DNA of 64,000 nt from Pseudolabrys sp. (GTDB lineage: Bacteria; Pseudomonadota; Alphaproteobacteria; Rhizobiales; Xanthobacteraceae): contig JARYIJ010000001.1 of the NCBI GenBank assembly GCA_029980465.1, forward strand, positions 1,054,001-1,118,000, written 5' to 3'. The notes under the pieces were generated by a model. The model was not told where the DNA came from, did not search any database, and saw only the letters and a program-made list of their open reading frames with translations. Both the position numbers and the translations under genes were made by a program. Below are positions 25,845-33,847 of this stretch, one piece after another. The first letter of the stretch is position 1; every line of letters begins with the position of its first letter.

Positions 25845-27107
25845 TTATTCGACGCCGTTCAAGGCGAAATCGAAGATGTCGTAGTTATGCATATGGCCGA
25901 CTTTTGCGATCTCACGGTACTTCGCGTTGAGCGGTCGTGACAGCAAGAACGGCACTTTCTGCTCGCCAAGGCCCCCATGTGAGCGAAGCCGGTGCCCGGC
26001 CAGCTGACTTAGATTGTGATCTTCCCGACGGGCGCCGACGACCGTGTTCTTGTCGCTAAACACGGCAAAATCGCCCTCCCGATCGAGAGGTAGATCAAAG
26101 CGCTTACACACGTCCTGCTTGTCGAGAACAAGCTCCACACCCGGTACCGTGCGGGCAAAAGCCATCATGGCGAGTATGTCGCCTGGCTTGCGCAAGTGAA
26201 CACGCACGAAAGAGCCCAATGCACCGTGATGCCGCACAAACGGGTCCGCGATTGGACAGATCACGCGGACGGAGCCAGCGCCGAAACGTGAGTTCAGTTC
26301 ATCCTCGAGGTATATGACGTTAGCGGTGCCGTCCGGATTCGACTTGTCGCTCATGCCGTGGTCGGCAGTAATAGCGACTGTCGCGCCGAGCTCGATCAGT
26401 TTGGCAACGGAGGCATCAACGGCGTGATGGTATTCGTCAGCCTCCGGCTCACCTGGTGCATGTTTGTGCTGCACATAGTCCGACGTCGAGAGATACATGA
26501 CATCCGGACGATCCTTAGCAAGTATTTTGACACCAGCATCGAAGACGAAGAGCGAAAGATCGGCCGAGTACTGATCGGGTGTCGGCCGACCAACCAGTTG
26601 CTCGACATTCTCGATGCCGTTCTCCGCCAAAGTCGCTTTGCCGGCATATTCTGATGAGAAGCTGATGCCGACCATTTGATAGGCGAGCACCTTAAGCAGC
26701 TTGTCCTTAGCGGTCACAACGGTGGTCTTTACGCCTGCTTTGCTCAGGGCGCCGAGGATGGTGCCGCAGCGTAAGCGCTTGGCATCGGTCACCATGATTT
26801 CCTTGCCGGTTTCGGCATCAAGGTAATAGTTACCGTTGATGCCGTGTACAGCAGGCGGCACACCCGTCACAATCGAAGTGTTGTTGGTATTTGTTGTGCT
26901 CGGCATCGAGCAGTCGGCATATCCAACAAATCCGCTTTTATTGAACGAAGCCATCGTGGGCAGCGTGCCATTGGCGATGCCGTGTCGGAGATATTCTGGA
27001 TCGAAGCCATCGACGACGATAACAACCGTCGGACGCTTCGGAATTGAATAATGGCGTCCATTCGCCTCGACGGCTTTGATCCCAAGATCCGTTTTAACAG
27101 CAGACAT
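25845..27107 (-). CDS. phnA: Phosphonoacetate hydrolase
   Basis: 420 residues, alkaline-phosphatase superfamily, hydrolysing phosphonoacetate to acetate and phosphate with two zinc ions. Visible elements: metal Asp in VIVVDGFDPEY (residue 33), nucleophile Thr in MPSTTNTNNTSIVTG (~72), STSDYVQHKHAPG supplying Asp/His ligands, ITADHGMSDKS, and the late His in LRSHGG. These match the S. meliloti PhnA pattern. The ATG at 27107 gives the family length and avoids overlap with the gene upstream. The frame runs 26 codons further. It follows the HAD gene by 31 bases. Confidence 0.92.
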   Translation of the reverse strand: MSAVKTDLGIKAVEANGRHYSIPKRPTVVIVVDGFDPEYLRHGIANGTLPTMASFNKSGFVGYADCSMPSTTNTNNTSIVTGVPPAVHGINGNYYLDAETGKEIMVTDAKRLRCGTILGALSKAGVKTTVVTAKDKLLKVLAYQMVGISFSSEYAGKATLAENGIENVEQLVGRPTPDQYSADLSLFVFDAGVKILAKDRPDVMYLSTSDYVQHKHAPGEPEADEYHHAVDASVAKLIELGATVAITADHGMSDKSNPDGTANVIYLEDELNSRFGAGSVRVICPIADPFVRHHGALGSFVRVHLRKPGDILAMMAFARTVPGVELVLDKQDVCKRFDLPLDREGDFAVFSDKNTVVGARREDHNLSQLAGHRLRSHGGLGEQKVPFLLSRPLNAKYREIAKVGHMHNYDIFDFALNGVE

Positions 27108-27138
27108 AGTCACTGAACGAACTCCGGTGTGATGCTGG

Positions 27139-27876
27139 CTAAAAGAACGAAATAACGACGCCCGATGATTGGTTATCGGCGACATCCGTTGACATATCGA
27201 TCAAAGACATGAGATCGGCGAATCGATTGATGAGATGGCTAGCCCCAAAAGAAGAAGGCGACCGATGATGGTAGCCATAGGTCACAGCGACGGATTGAAT
27301 CCCTGCTGCACGAGCCGCTTCAATGTCGTGGATATTGTCACCGACCATGAGCAAATCGGAGGTTGGCAGGCTGAGTTGCCGCGCTGCTTCCAGCAATGGA
27401 GCAGGATGAGGCTTCCGTTCGGGAAGTGAGTCGCCGCCGACAACAGCAGCGAAGAAATCCGCGATAGAAAGCTGCCGCAAAATTTTTTGCGCAGCGACAG
27501 CCGGTTTGTTGGTGACAACAGCGAGCTTGCACTGCCGGTCTTTGAGTGCCGCGAGCGTCCTGACGACACCAGGGTAGCAGCGAGTGTGCGCCGTCGGATT
27601 TGCCTCGTAGACGGTCAAAAACTCGGGGACGAGAGAAGCTGCGTCTCCTGAATCTCCCCCGGCAGCGTCTAGTCCGCGCTCGACCAGCTTCGGTACCCCA
27701 TCGCCGATCATGGCGCGGATTTCATCGGGAGCGATCTGCCGCAATCCGGCGCGCCGCATGACGACGTTAAGCGCGGCTCGCAAATCCTCTGCGCTGTCGA
27801 CGAGCGTCCCGTCGAGATCGCAGATGACTCCCCGAATTTCGCGTCTCCCCAGCATAAACTTAACGCTAGAGGACAT
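27139..27876 (-). CDS. HAD-family phosphatase (phosphoglycolate-phosphatase-like), first gene of phosphonate operon
   Basis: 245 residues with the four HAD motifs: DLDGT (nucleophile Asp20, acid Asp22), VVTNKP, Lys in LPERKPHPAPLLEA, and MVGDNIHDIEAA. A helical cap (residues ~28-95) is of the Gph/PhnX C1 type. The cap lacks the Schiff-base lysine context I would expect in true phosphonatase (PhnX), so I favour a phosphoester phosphatase, but the cap sequence is not decisive. It is the promoter-proximal gene of the operon, divergent from the LysR remnant across a 74-base gap. No strong ribosome-binding site before the ATG. Confidence 0.78.
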   Translation of the reverse strand: MSSSVKFMLGRREIRGVICDLDGTLVDSAEDLRAALNVVMRRAGLRQIAPDEIRAMIGDGVPKLVERGLDAAGGDSGDAASLVPEFLTVYEANPTAHTRCYPGVVRTLAALKDRQCKLAVVTNKPAVAAQKILRQLSIADFFAAVVGGDSLPERKPHPAPLLEAARQLSLPTSDLLMVGDNIHDIEAARAAGIQSVAVTYGYHHRSPSSFGASHLINRFADLMSLIDMSTDVADNQSSGVVISFF

Positions 27877-27950
27877 CAGGTGAGTTTCAATCGAATTTAT
27901 TGCACCAATATGTGACTATAAGTAACATGTGCATAGCCAGAGGCAATTTG
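27877..27950. promoter_or_regulatory. Divergent promoter region of phosphonate operon and LysR gene
   Basis: This 74-base gap separates the start of the HAD gene (leftward) from the LysR remnant (rightward), so it should contain both promoters and the LysR operator. It is clearly AT-richer than its surroundings and contains short dyads around ACATGT. I see no convincing PhoB box (tandem CTGTCA). Position and orientation are the evidence; exact promoter elements are not assigned. Confidence 0.5.
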
Positions 27951-28400
27951 ATGGAAGCTCGAGAGTTACCGCTAGTCGCCTTGCGCGCTTTCGCATCCGC
28001 CGCTCGCGCCGGGGCGTTGACGCTTGCGGCCAAAGAGCTCGGCGTCACGCATGGTGCTATCAGCAAACAGATTACCTCGCTTGAGAACTGGCTTGGGCAG
28101 AAGCTGTTCATGCGCGAAGGGCGCCGCCTTGTGCTCACCCCCTACGGACAGATTCTCGCCGACAAGCTTGACGAGTCCATCAATGATATTCGCGGCGCCT
28201 GCGAATACGTCCGACGGCAAAAAAGCAGATCGGTTGTCTCAGTCGAGGCTCCTGCGACATTTGCAATGTATTGGCTTTTGCCGCGCCTCGTGGAATTTGA
28301 AAGTGAAAACCCCAACATTGCGGTATGGATGGCGACGCGCCAAACCGGCCAAGCTCTTGACGCATCGTCGACGGATACAACAATTCACGAAATGGCTTGA
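27951..28400 (+). pseudogene. LysR-type regulator, truncated
   Basis: 149 residues. The N-terminal helix-turn-helix is complete (LPLVALRAFASAARAG, LTLAAKELGVTHGAISKQIT, RLVLTPYGQILADKLDESI) and the effector domain starts (VEAPATFAMYWLLPRLVEFE). It ends at ~150 of about 300 residues, in a stop soon after ALDASSTD. The region beyond does not resume a LysR reading in any frame I checked. It is divergent from the phosphonate operon and very likely was its regulator. A GcvA-like dimeric DNA-binder without ligand domain could still act, but loss of induction control is the simpler view. Confidence 0.75.
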
Positions 28401-28679
28401 ACGCGTCGCCGGCGAAAGCCAATCGGCGCGCTCGACTCTTTAATGCTCTGCATCGCTTACAGCATCGCAACTTCTTGAGCAGAAAAAGCTTCCCTGCCGC
28501 TTGGTCGGCAGTTATCGGCGTATCCGCTTCATCGGTCTGTCCCCTTATGAGGCCGGACTCTAACTCCGCGTGGAGGAAAAACTCAGTGGCAGGTCAATGG
28601 GATGCCATCAAAACCCTTCAGCGCCGCAACGCTCGCGCCCGGCAATCGGGGACACTTCTTTGGGAATTAAAGAAACCGT

Positions 28680-29120
28680 TCACGGACGCGGGTTATGTCG
28701 AGTTAAAAGTATGCTTTCTCGAACTTTGCCGAAAATTGCCTCTCGTGTGGCCTTTACCGACGGTTTGCTTTTTGGAAATGAAACTCCAAGTTCCTTCGCA
28801 ATTAAAAGTAAATCTGGTCCTGCCATTTTCTCTAGTGCCCGTTCGGCTTCCTGGCTTGCACCGGAGGACGCTAATTTCACAATCCTATCAAATTCAGCAA
28901 GCGCTTGCTCTGGCGTAATGGATGCGACTGCCGAACGCGTCGTACGATTTTTGCGTTCTCGCAGCTGTTCCACGACGGCAGGAAATGCGCGCTTTGCCCG
29001 CAGCTCCATCCTGCCCAACTGGGCGCTGATAGTTTTAAGGGTCAGTCTTATCTCGGCGCATTCCTCTAGGAATTTTAGGACTTCTTGTTCGGGCGTGCGA
29101 AATTCCAGATGGTCGCTCAC
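28680..29120 (-). CDS. Hypothetical protein of a decayed restriction locus
   Basis: 146 residues, mostly helical and charged (PEQEVLKFLEECAEIRLTLK, MELRAKRAFPAVVEQLRERK). It ends with a region like a small DNA-associated helix pair (KMAGPDLLLIAKELGVSFPK). I recognise no named family. The GTG at 29120 is chosen because GGGAGTAATCAA lies directly before it and the codon overlaps the stop of the preceding gene end as GTGA, a sign of coupled translation. It sits between remnants of hsdR and LysR, so it was probably part of a restriction or defence operon whose other genes have been lost. Confidence 0.55.
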   Translation of the reverse strand: MSDHLEFRTPEQEVLKFLEECAEIRLTLKTISAQLGRMELRAKRAFPAVVEQLRERKNRTTRSAVASITPEQALAEFDRIVKLASSGASQEAERALEKMAGPDLLLIAKELGVSFPKSKPSVKATREAIFGKVRESILLTRHNPRP

Positions 29121-29258
29121 TTGATTACTCCCACGCAGGCATCCCATAGCCCCTGGAAATCTGCGACGAGGTCAGCCGGAACACCGCCGCCCGTAATGGC
29201 GCGCTTTATCCCAACCCTCTCACGAACCCATGCATCCTCGAAAAATGTCGCGCGTATA
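29117..29258 (-). pseudogene. C-terminal end of an unknown gene, fused behind hsdR
   Basis: In the frame ending at 29117 the last ~46 codons read ATFFEDAWVRERVGIKRAIT, then GGVPADLVADFQGLWDACVG, then stop. This frame differs from the hsdR frame that overlaps its start, and its stop overlaps the GTG of the next gene. I take it as the tail of a gene whose front was removed when it was joined to the hsdR fragment. The family is not recognisable from so short a piece. Confidence 0.5.
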
Positions 29259-30378
29259 GCCCTCTCTTCTCTCGGTTTTTGTTGCGCCTGCTTCCCTCGT
29301 CCAATGCTAGGCCGAGCTTTTGAATTGTGCAGACTATGACCTTATCTGACGCCTCGTCTGACACCATGCGGCGGACCAGTTCACCGGTGTTAGTATTCTG
29401 CTCCACACAGCCTTCCTGGAATCGGTTAAATTCCTCGCGTGTCTGGCGATCAAGATCTTTGCGATCCACGACAAAAAGGCATTTTTCGATTGCCGAATTG
29501 GCTTTGAGCAGCGTGGAGGCTTTAAAGCTGGTGAGCGTCTTGCCGCTGCCTGTGGTGTGCCAGATGTAGCCGTTGCCGCTGTTCTCATCTATGCACTTGA
29601 CGATGTTCCTGACGGCGTAGATTTGGTAGGGCCGCATCATCATCAGCTTCTGCTCGCTCGCCACTAGCACCATGTAGCGACTGATCATCTGACCGAGCGC
29701 GCACTTGGCTAAAAAAGCTTCGGCGAATTCGTCCAGCCCGGTAATCTTGGTATTGTCAGGAGCAGCGTACTGGTAGATTGGTAGGAAACGCTCATCAGCG
29801 TTGAAGCTGAAGTGACGGGTGTTGTTGTTAGCGAAGTAATAAGTCGAGTCGCGGTTGCTGACGACGAACACCTGAATGAAGCACAACAGCGTGCGCGTGA
29901 AGCCATTTCCCGGGTCGTTCTTATAGTCGACTACCTGCTCGATTGCTCGGCGCGGGTTAATGCCTAGGGTCTTCAGCTCGATCTGGACTACCGGCACGCC
30001 GTTGATGAGCAGCACGACGTCGAAGCGGTGATGACTGTAATCAGTGTTGATGCGTAGCTGATTGACTACTTCGAAGCTGTTTTTGCACCAGTCGTCGAGG
30101 TTGACCAGCGTGTAGTTTAACGGCGTGCCGTCTTCACGGATAAAGCTATTAAGGGTACGCAACGTCTGTGCTGCGGTGAAAACGTCGGGCGTGACGATCT
30201 CCTCAAGCAGCCGAGCAAACTCCTCATCCGTTAACTTCACGTGGTTGAGTTGCTGGAACTTCTCACGAAAATTCGCTTCCAACGTTGCACGGTCGCAAAT
30301 GTCCTCCCGGTAGCTGTACTTCAGCTCCTGGAGTTTCGAGATCAGCTCTCCTTCGAGAAGGCGCTCAGACGATGTCAT
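29206..30378 (-). pseudogene. hsdR: Type I restriction endonuclease HsdR, N-terminal third only
   Basis: About 375 family residues of the usual ~1000 remain. The nuclease domain is present with VVLLINGVPVVQIELKTLG (PD-(D/E)xK core), as is the start of the helicase domain with Walker A WHTTGSGKTLTSF near 285-297 and DRKDLDRQTREEFNRFQEG. The DEAD box and everything after LALDEGSRRNKNREKRG is missing. The frame then runs into another gene's end and stops. No hsdM or hsdS is in the window. The fragment would lack translocation activity. It is the strongest sign of a lost restriction system in this island. Confidence 0.85.
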
Positions 30379-30388
30379 CTCGGGGCCC

Positions 30389-30787
30389 GTGAAGCGGTTT
30401 GCTTTAGTTACCGAAGTTTCCCGGCAGAGTTGTCATGCCAGAATCGCAGCTGACGGGGAACAGTCGCCTTGTGGCGACCTTACATTCCTCGTCAATGATC
30501 TAGGGCGTCCATTTACTGATGCGGGATTTGGCAACAAATTTCGCGACTGGTGCGACCAAGCAGGACTGCGGCATTGTTCCGCGCATGGACTGCGAAAGGC
30601 CGGTGCAACGATAGCCGCGAACAACGGTGCCACATCCCGACAGTTGATGAGCATTTTTGGCTGGGACACCTTGAAAGAGGCCGAGCGATACACTCGAGCT
30701 GCGGACCAAGCCCGGCTGGCAGAGGACGCGATGCATCTGCTCGAAATCACGACCTCTGTATCCAAAAAACGAAGACGGAAACACTAG
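30389..30787 (+). pseudogene. Tyrosine integrase, C-terminal half
   Basis: The recognisable part starts near 30470 (GDLTFLVNDLGRPFTDAGFG) and carries the catalytic HGLRKAGA (His-x-x-Arg), LMSIFGWDTLKEAERYT with the conserved Trp/His-position, and the nucleophile Tyr in RYTRAADQARLA. The N-terminal DNA-binding domain and the first catalytic Arg are absent, and the upstream 27 codons look unrelated. So it is an inactive integrase remnant. It ends 101 bases before the 3' end of tRNA-Phe, the classic location of an integrase beside its attachment site. Confidence 0.85.
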
Positions 30788-30888
30788 CCCTGACGCGAAG
30801 ATTCCGTGAACAAACGTTGTCCCACTTTTGCAGCCGGTGGGACTTCCAGAAGAAAAACGCCAACGATTTCAGAGGTAATTGTTGGAAA

Positions 30889-30930
30889 TGGTGCCCAGGG
30901 GCGGAATCGAACCACCGACACTGCGATTTT
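30889..30930. other. Candidate island attachment site (3' end of tRNA-Phe)
   Basis: The 3' half of the tRNA-Phe gene, which reads leftward, directly faces the integrase remnant. Tyrosine integrases of genomic islands usually recombine in tRNA 3' ends, so this is the likely att core on this side. I looked for a second copy of the TGGTGCCCAGGGGCGG text at the left side of the accessory region and did not find one. The other end may be lost or outside the window. Confidence 0.5.
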
Positions 30931-30964
30931 CAATCGCATGCTCTACCAACTGAGCTACCTGGGC
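30889..30964 (-). tRNA. tRNA-Phe (anticodon GAA)
   Basis: A 76-base gene including the encoded CCA. The acceptor stem GCCCAGG pairs with CCTGGGC and the discriminator is A. The D-arm is GTAGCTCAGTTGGTAGAGCA, the anticodon stem-loop GCGATTGAAAATCGC with GAA, and the T-arm contains GGTTCGATTCC. All stems pair well, so the gene is intact despite being next to an integrase. It lies behind the decarboxylase genes in the same direction. Confidence 0.97.
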
Positions 30965-31050
30965 GCCGGGACCCGCCGGATGGCGGGAGGAAGAGCGCGG
31001 GCGTTATAGAGGCCCCGTCGCGGAGTGTCCACCCGGCTTGAGGCCGCCCG

Positions 31051-31632
31051 TCAGGCGTCGAGGCCGAGGGCAGAGCGGAACCGCTTCTTGATGGCGACAC
31101 CGTCGCGTTCCGGCAGCACGCGGGGCGCCTCCTCCGGCGCAATGGCGACACGTGCAAACGTGGTTTCCTTCAGATGACCGAGCCGGACCGCGAGGTCCTT
31201 CAGTCCGGCCTCGCCGGTCACATCGAGGCACACGGGAAAGCCGGCGCCCTTCGCCACCGTCACCAGATCGACGCCGGACGATGTGTGGCTCGGCTGCATG
31301 CCGGTCTCGCCGTAGACGCCGTTGTCGAACACGATCACGGCTAGGTTGGGCGGCCGCTTGGCGCCGATCGTGGCCAGCGCGCCCAGCCCCATCAGCATCT
31401 CGCCGTCGCCTGTGATCACCGCCACGGGCCTGTCCGGCTGTGCCAGAGCAAGGCCGAGGCCGATCATGGCCGCGCCGCCCATCGCGCCCCACAGGTAGAA
31501 GTTGCGTGGATCGTCGCCGGCTGCGGCGAGGTCCCATGTGGTCGAGCCGAGGCCCGGCACCACCAGCAGATTATTGCGGTTGGCGACCAGGGCCGCCATC
31601 GCGGCGCGGCGATCGAGCTTCGCCTCCGTCAT
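31051..31632 (-). CDS. TPP-dependent decarboxylase, beta subunit (sulfopyruvate/phosphonopyruvate type)
   Basis: 193 residues forming the pyrophosphate-binding half of a split thiamine-diphosphate enzyme. VVPGLGSTTWDLAAAGD opens the domain. The TPP/Mg motif is ITGDGEMLMGLGALATIG (GDG followed by the helix), and FDNGVYGETGMQPSHT follows, as in ComE and the C-terminal half of phosphonopyruvate decarboxylases. It starts at an ATG that overlaps the stop of the alpha gene (TGATG), so the subunits are coupled. The complex would decarboxylate a 3-sulfo- or 3-phosphonopyruvate-like acid. Which of the two is not readable from the sequence. Confidence 0.8.
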   Translation of the reverse strand: MTEAKLDRRAAMAALVANRNNLLVVPGLGSTTWDLAAAGDDPRNFYLWGAMGGAAMIGLGLALAQPDRPVAVITGDGEMLMGLGALATIGAKRPPNLAVIVFDNGVYGETGMQPSHTSSGVDLVTVAKGAGFPVCLDVTGEAGLKDLAVRLGHLKETTFARVAIAPEEAPRVLPERDGVAIKKRFRSALGLDA

Positions 31633-32150
31633 CACTTCACCCAGACCTTCCTGCCGATCAGCTCCTGCGACAGGATGACGGCGACGATGCGCTCGTCGCC
31701 ATAGGCCGATTGCAGCGCGCGCTCGGCGGCGCGCTCGACCTCGTCCGGCGCGCGCACGCGCAGCACCTCGGCGTCGCACAGCTTGAGCACCGGCTCGACC
31801 GCCTGCCCCATCGGCACTTGCCAGGGATTGAACTCCTCCCACTCGCCGCGCATCGTGATGAACATCGGCATCGGGAAGCGGCAGCTTCGCGCCAGCGACA
31901 GCATGTTGATGCAGTTGCCGACGCCGCTCGACTGCATCAGCAGCGCGGCGCGCTCGCCGCCGAGCCAGGCGCCGGCGGCCAGCGCGATGCCCTCCTCCTC
32001 GGTCGTCAACGCGACATCGTGAATGTCGGCATCGGCGCGGCAGCGCGCGATCAGCCTGGAATGGCCGGCGTCCGGCACATAGCCGACCTGGCGGACGTTG
32101 GCGCGCTTGAACGCATCGAAGAGCCGGTCCGGCCAACTCACCTCAGTCAT
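31632..32150 (-). CDS. TPP-dependent decarboxylase, alpha subunit (sulfopyruvate/phosphonopyruvate type)
   Basis: 172 residues forming the pyrimidine-binding half. VRQVGYVPDAGHSRLI and the catalytic Glu in ALTTEEEGIALAAGAWLGG are typical of ComD and of the N-terminal half of phosphonopyruvate decarboxylase. MQSSGVGNCINMLSLA and ITMRGEWEEFNPWQVPMG are family blocks. The gene starts inside the last codons of yacG (8-base overlap) and overlaps the beta gene. It is therefore part of the maf-ligase-yacG transcription unit. Substrate class uncertain, family confident. Confidence 0.82.
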   Translation of the reverse strand: MTEVSWPDRLFDAFKRANVRQVGYVPDAGHSRLIARCRADADIHDVALTTEEEGIALAAGAWLGGERAALLMQSSGVGNCINMLSLARSCRFPMPMFITMRGEWEEFNPWQVPMGQAVEPVLKLCDAEVLRVRAPDEVERAAERALQSAYGDERIVAVILSQELIGRKVWVK

Positions 32151-32328
32151 CCGAACGTCCGTTCCCTTGCGGCGTCTCGCCGTCTTCGTCCTCGTCTTCT
32201 TTCACAGGGATGGCGTAAACGCCAGAGAGCCAGCGATTGAGGTCGATGTCGGCGCAGCGCCGCGAGCAGAACGGCCGAAATTCCTCCACCGCCGGCTTGC
32301 CGCAGATCGGACAGGTCCGCTCCGCCAC
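32143..32328 (-). CDS. yacG: DNA gyrase inhibitor / zinc-binding protein YacG
   Basis: 61 residues. The zinc motif is complete: CPICG near 6-10 and FCSRRCADIDLNRWL near 20-34, followed by the acidic tail usual for YacG. In E. coli YacG binds GyrB and inhibits gyrase. It starts at a GTG with GAGGAG eight bases upstream. It lies two bases after the acyl-CoA ligase and overlaps the decarboxylase alpha gene. yacG close to maf is the normal alphaproteobacterial order. Here the ligase has come between them. Confidence 0.9.
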   Translation of the reverse strand: MAERTCPICGKPAVEEFRPFCSRRCADIDLNRWLSGVYAIPVKEDEDEDGETPQGNGRSDD

Positions 32329-32329
32329 G

Positions 32330-33838
32330 TCAGACTCTCCTCGTCTTGTCGCGCTCGCGCAACTCGGTCTTCAGGATCTTGCCGTAGTTGTTCTTCGGCA
32401 GTGCGTCGACGAACACATAATCCTTCGGGCGCTTGAAGCGAGCGATTTCGGCGAGGCACAACGCGTCGAGTTCCGTCGGCGGCGCCTGGCCGACGACATA
32501 GGCAACGACGACCTCGCCCCACTCCGGATCGGCGCGGCCGATCACCGAGACTTCGCGCACCGCGCCGTGCTTGAGCAACACCTCCTCGACCTCGCGCGGA
32601 TAGATGTTCGAGCCGCCTGAGATAATGACGTCCTTGGACCGGTCCTTGAGCGTCAGATAGCCGTCCTTGTCGAACACGCCGACGTCGCCGGTATGCAGCC
32701 AGCCACCCTTAAGGCTCTGCGCGGTGGCGTCCGGGTTTTGCCAGTAGCCCGACATCACGACATCGCCGCGGCACAGGATTTCGCCGGCCTCGCCGGGCGG
32801 CAGCGGACGATCCTCGCCGTCGGCGACCGCAACCTCGAGGCAGGCATAGGCCCGCCCCGCCGAGCCGAGCCGCTCCAGCCAGCGCGGATGATCGCAGTCC
32901 GCCACCTCCTCCCTGGTCAGCCGCGTGATCGTCATCGGGCTTTCGCCCTGCCCGTAGATCTGCGCCAGCCGCGGCCCGAACCGATCCAGCGCCTTGCGGG
33001 CATCTTCGACGTACATCGGCGCGCCGCCCCAGATCAGCGAGCGGATGTCGGCCGGATCGCCGCTCGCGTCGGCATCGACCATGCGCTTGATCATAGTCGG
33101 CGCGGCGAACATCGACGTCCGCCTCCAGTGGCCGATCAACCCATAGATCTCGTCCGGCTCGAAGCCGCCGGACTCCGGCACGACATTGACGCCGAGCTGC
33201 ATCACGGTTGGCATCATGTAGAGACCCGAGCCATGGCTCATCGGCGCGGCGTGCAGGATGCTGTCACCCGGCGCCGTCGGATCGACCTCGGTAAGATAGG
33301 CGAAGCCGGCCTGCGCCAGCGAGCGGTGGCTGAGCATCGCGCCCTTCGGCCGGCCCGTCGTGCCCGACGTGTAGAACAGCCACGCCAGGTCGCCGCCGTC
33401 ACGCGGCTCCGCCGGCACGGGATCGCCAGCCAGAAGCCGCTCGTAATCGGGCGTACCGAACACGATCAGCCGCTCGAGTGTCTTTGGCGCGTAGGACGCG
33501 ATCTCGGCGTCGAGACCGGACGTCGCAAAGCAGAGGCGCGCGCCGGAGTGCTCCAGCACATAGCCGAGCTCGCGGCCATGCAGCTTGGCGTTCGCCGGAA
33601 CCGCGGCAAGACCGGCATGCCAGATGCCGCAGATCGCCTCGACATATTCGACGCAGTTCTTGGCGGCGATGGCGACGCGATCGCCGGGCGAGAGGCCGAG
33701 CGCGCTCAGGCCGCCCGCGATCCGCGCGGCGCGCGCGGCCAGCGTGCCGTAATCGTAGATGACGCGCGTGCCGTAACCGATCGCCGCCCGCGCCGGGTGG
33801 CTTCGTCCGGCCCGATCGAGCCACAGAGCGATGTTCAT
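32330..33838 (-). CDS. Acyl-CoA synthetase / AMP-dependent ligase
   Basis: 502 residues of the ANL adenylating superfamily. The P-loop is LFYTSGTTGRPKGAMLSH near 167-184, A5-type IYGQGESPMTITR, A7 LHTGDVGVFDKDGYLTLKDR, and the hinge and Lys end KNNYGKILKTELRER. It activates a carboxylic acid as acyl-AMP and transfers it to CoA. Fatty or aromatic acid specificity is not readable, and the family includes malonyl- and medium-chain-CoA ligases. It starts 10 bases after maf and abuts yacG. Its insertion between maf and yacG together with the decarboxylase pair suggests a lineage-specific addition. Confidence 0.88.
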   Translation of the reverse strand: MNIALWLDRAGRSHPARAAIGYGTRVIYDYGTLAARAARIAGGLSALGLSPGDRVAIAAKNCVEYVEAICGIWHAGLAAVPANAKLHGRELGYVLEHSGARLCFATSGLDAEIASYAPKTLERLIVFGTPDYERLLAGDPVPAEPRDGGDLAWLFYTSGTTGRPKGAMLSHRSLAQAGFAYLTEVDPTAPGDSILHAAPMSHGSGLYMMPTVMQLGVNVVPESGGFEPDEIYGLIGHWRRTSMFAAPTMIKRMVDADASGDPADIRSLIWGGAPMYVEDARKALDRFGPRLAQIYGQGESPMTITRLTREEVADCDHPRWLERLGSAGRAYACLEVAVADGEDRPLPPGEAGEILCRGDVVMSGYWQNPDATAQSLKGGWLHTGDVGVFDKDGYLTLKDRSKDVIISGGSNIYPREVEEVLLKHGAVREVSVIGRADPEWGEVVVAYVVGQAPPTELDALCLAEIARFKRPKDYVFVDALPKNNYGKILKTELRERDKTRRV

Positions 33839-33847
33839 CGCGCCAGT

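Noticed and set aside
27139..27876. Calling the first operon gene phosphonoacetaldehyde hydrolase (phnX)
   Set aside because: The HAD motifs fit phosphoglycolate-type phosphatases better, and the Schiff-base lysine expected in the PhnX cap could not be identified.
28640..28700. Peptide text KKPFTDAGY on the plus strand, similar to the PFTDAG of the integrase remnant 1.8 kb away
   Set aside because: Only six identical residues, no supporting text on either side, and it overlaps the end of the 146-residue gene. Probably chance.
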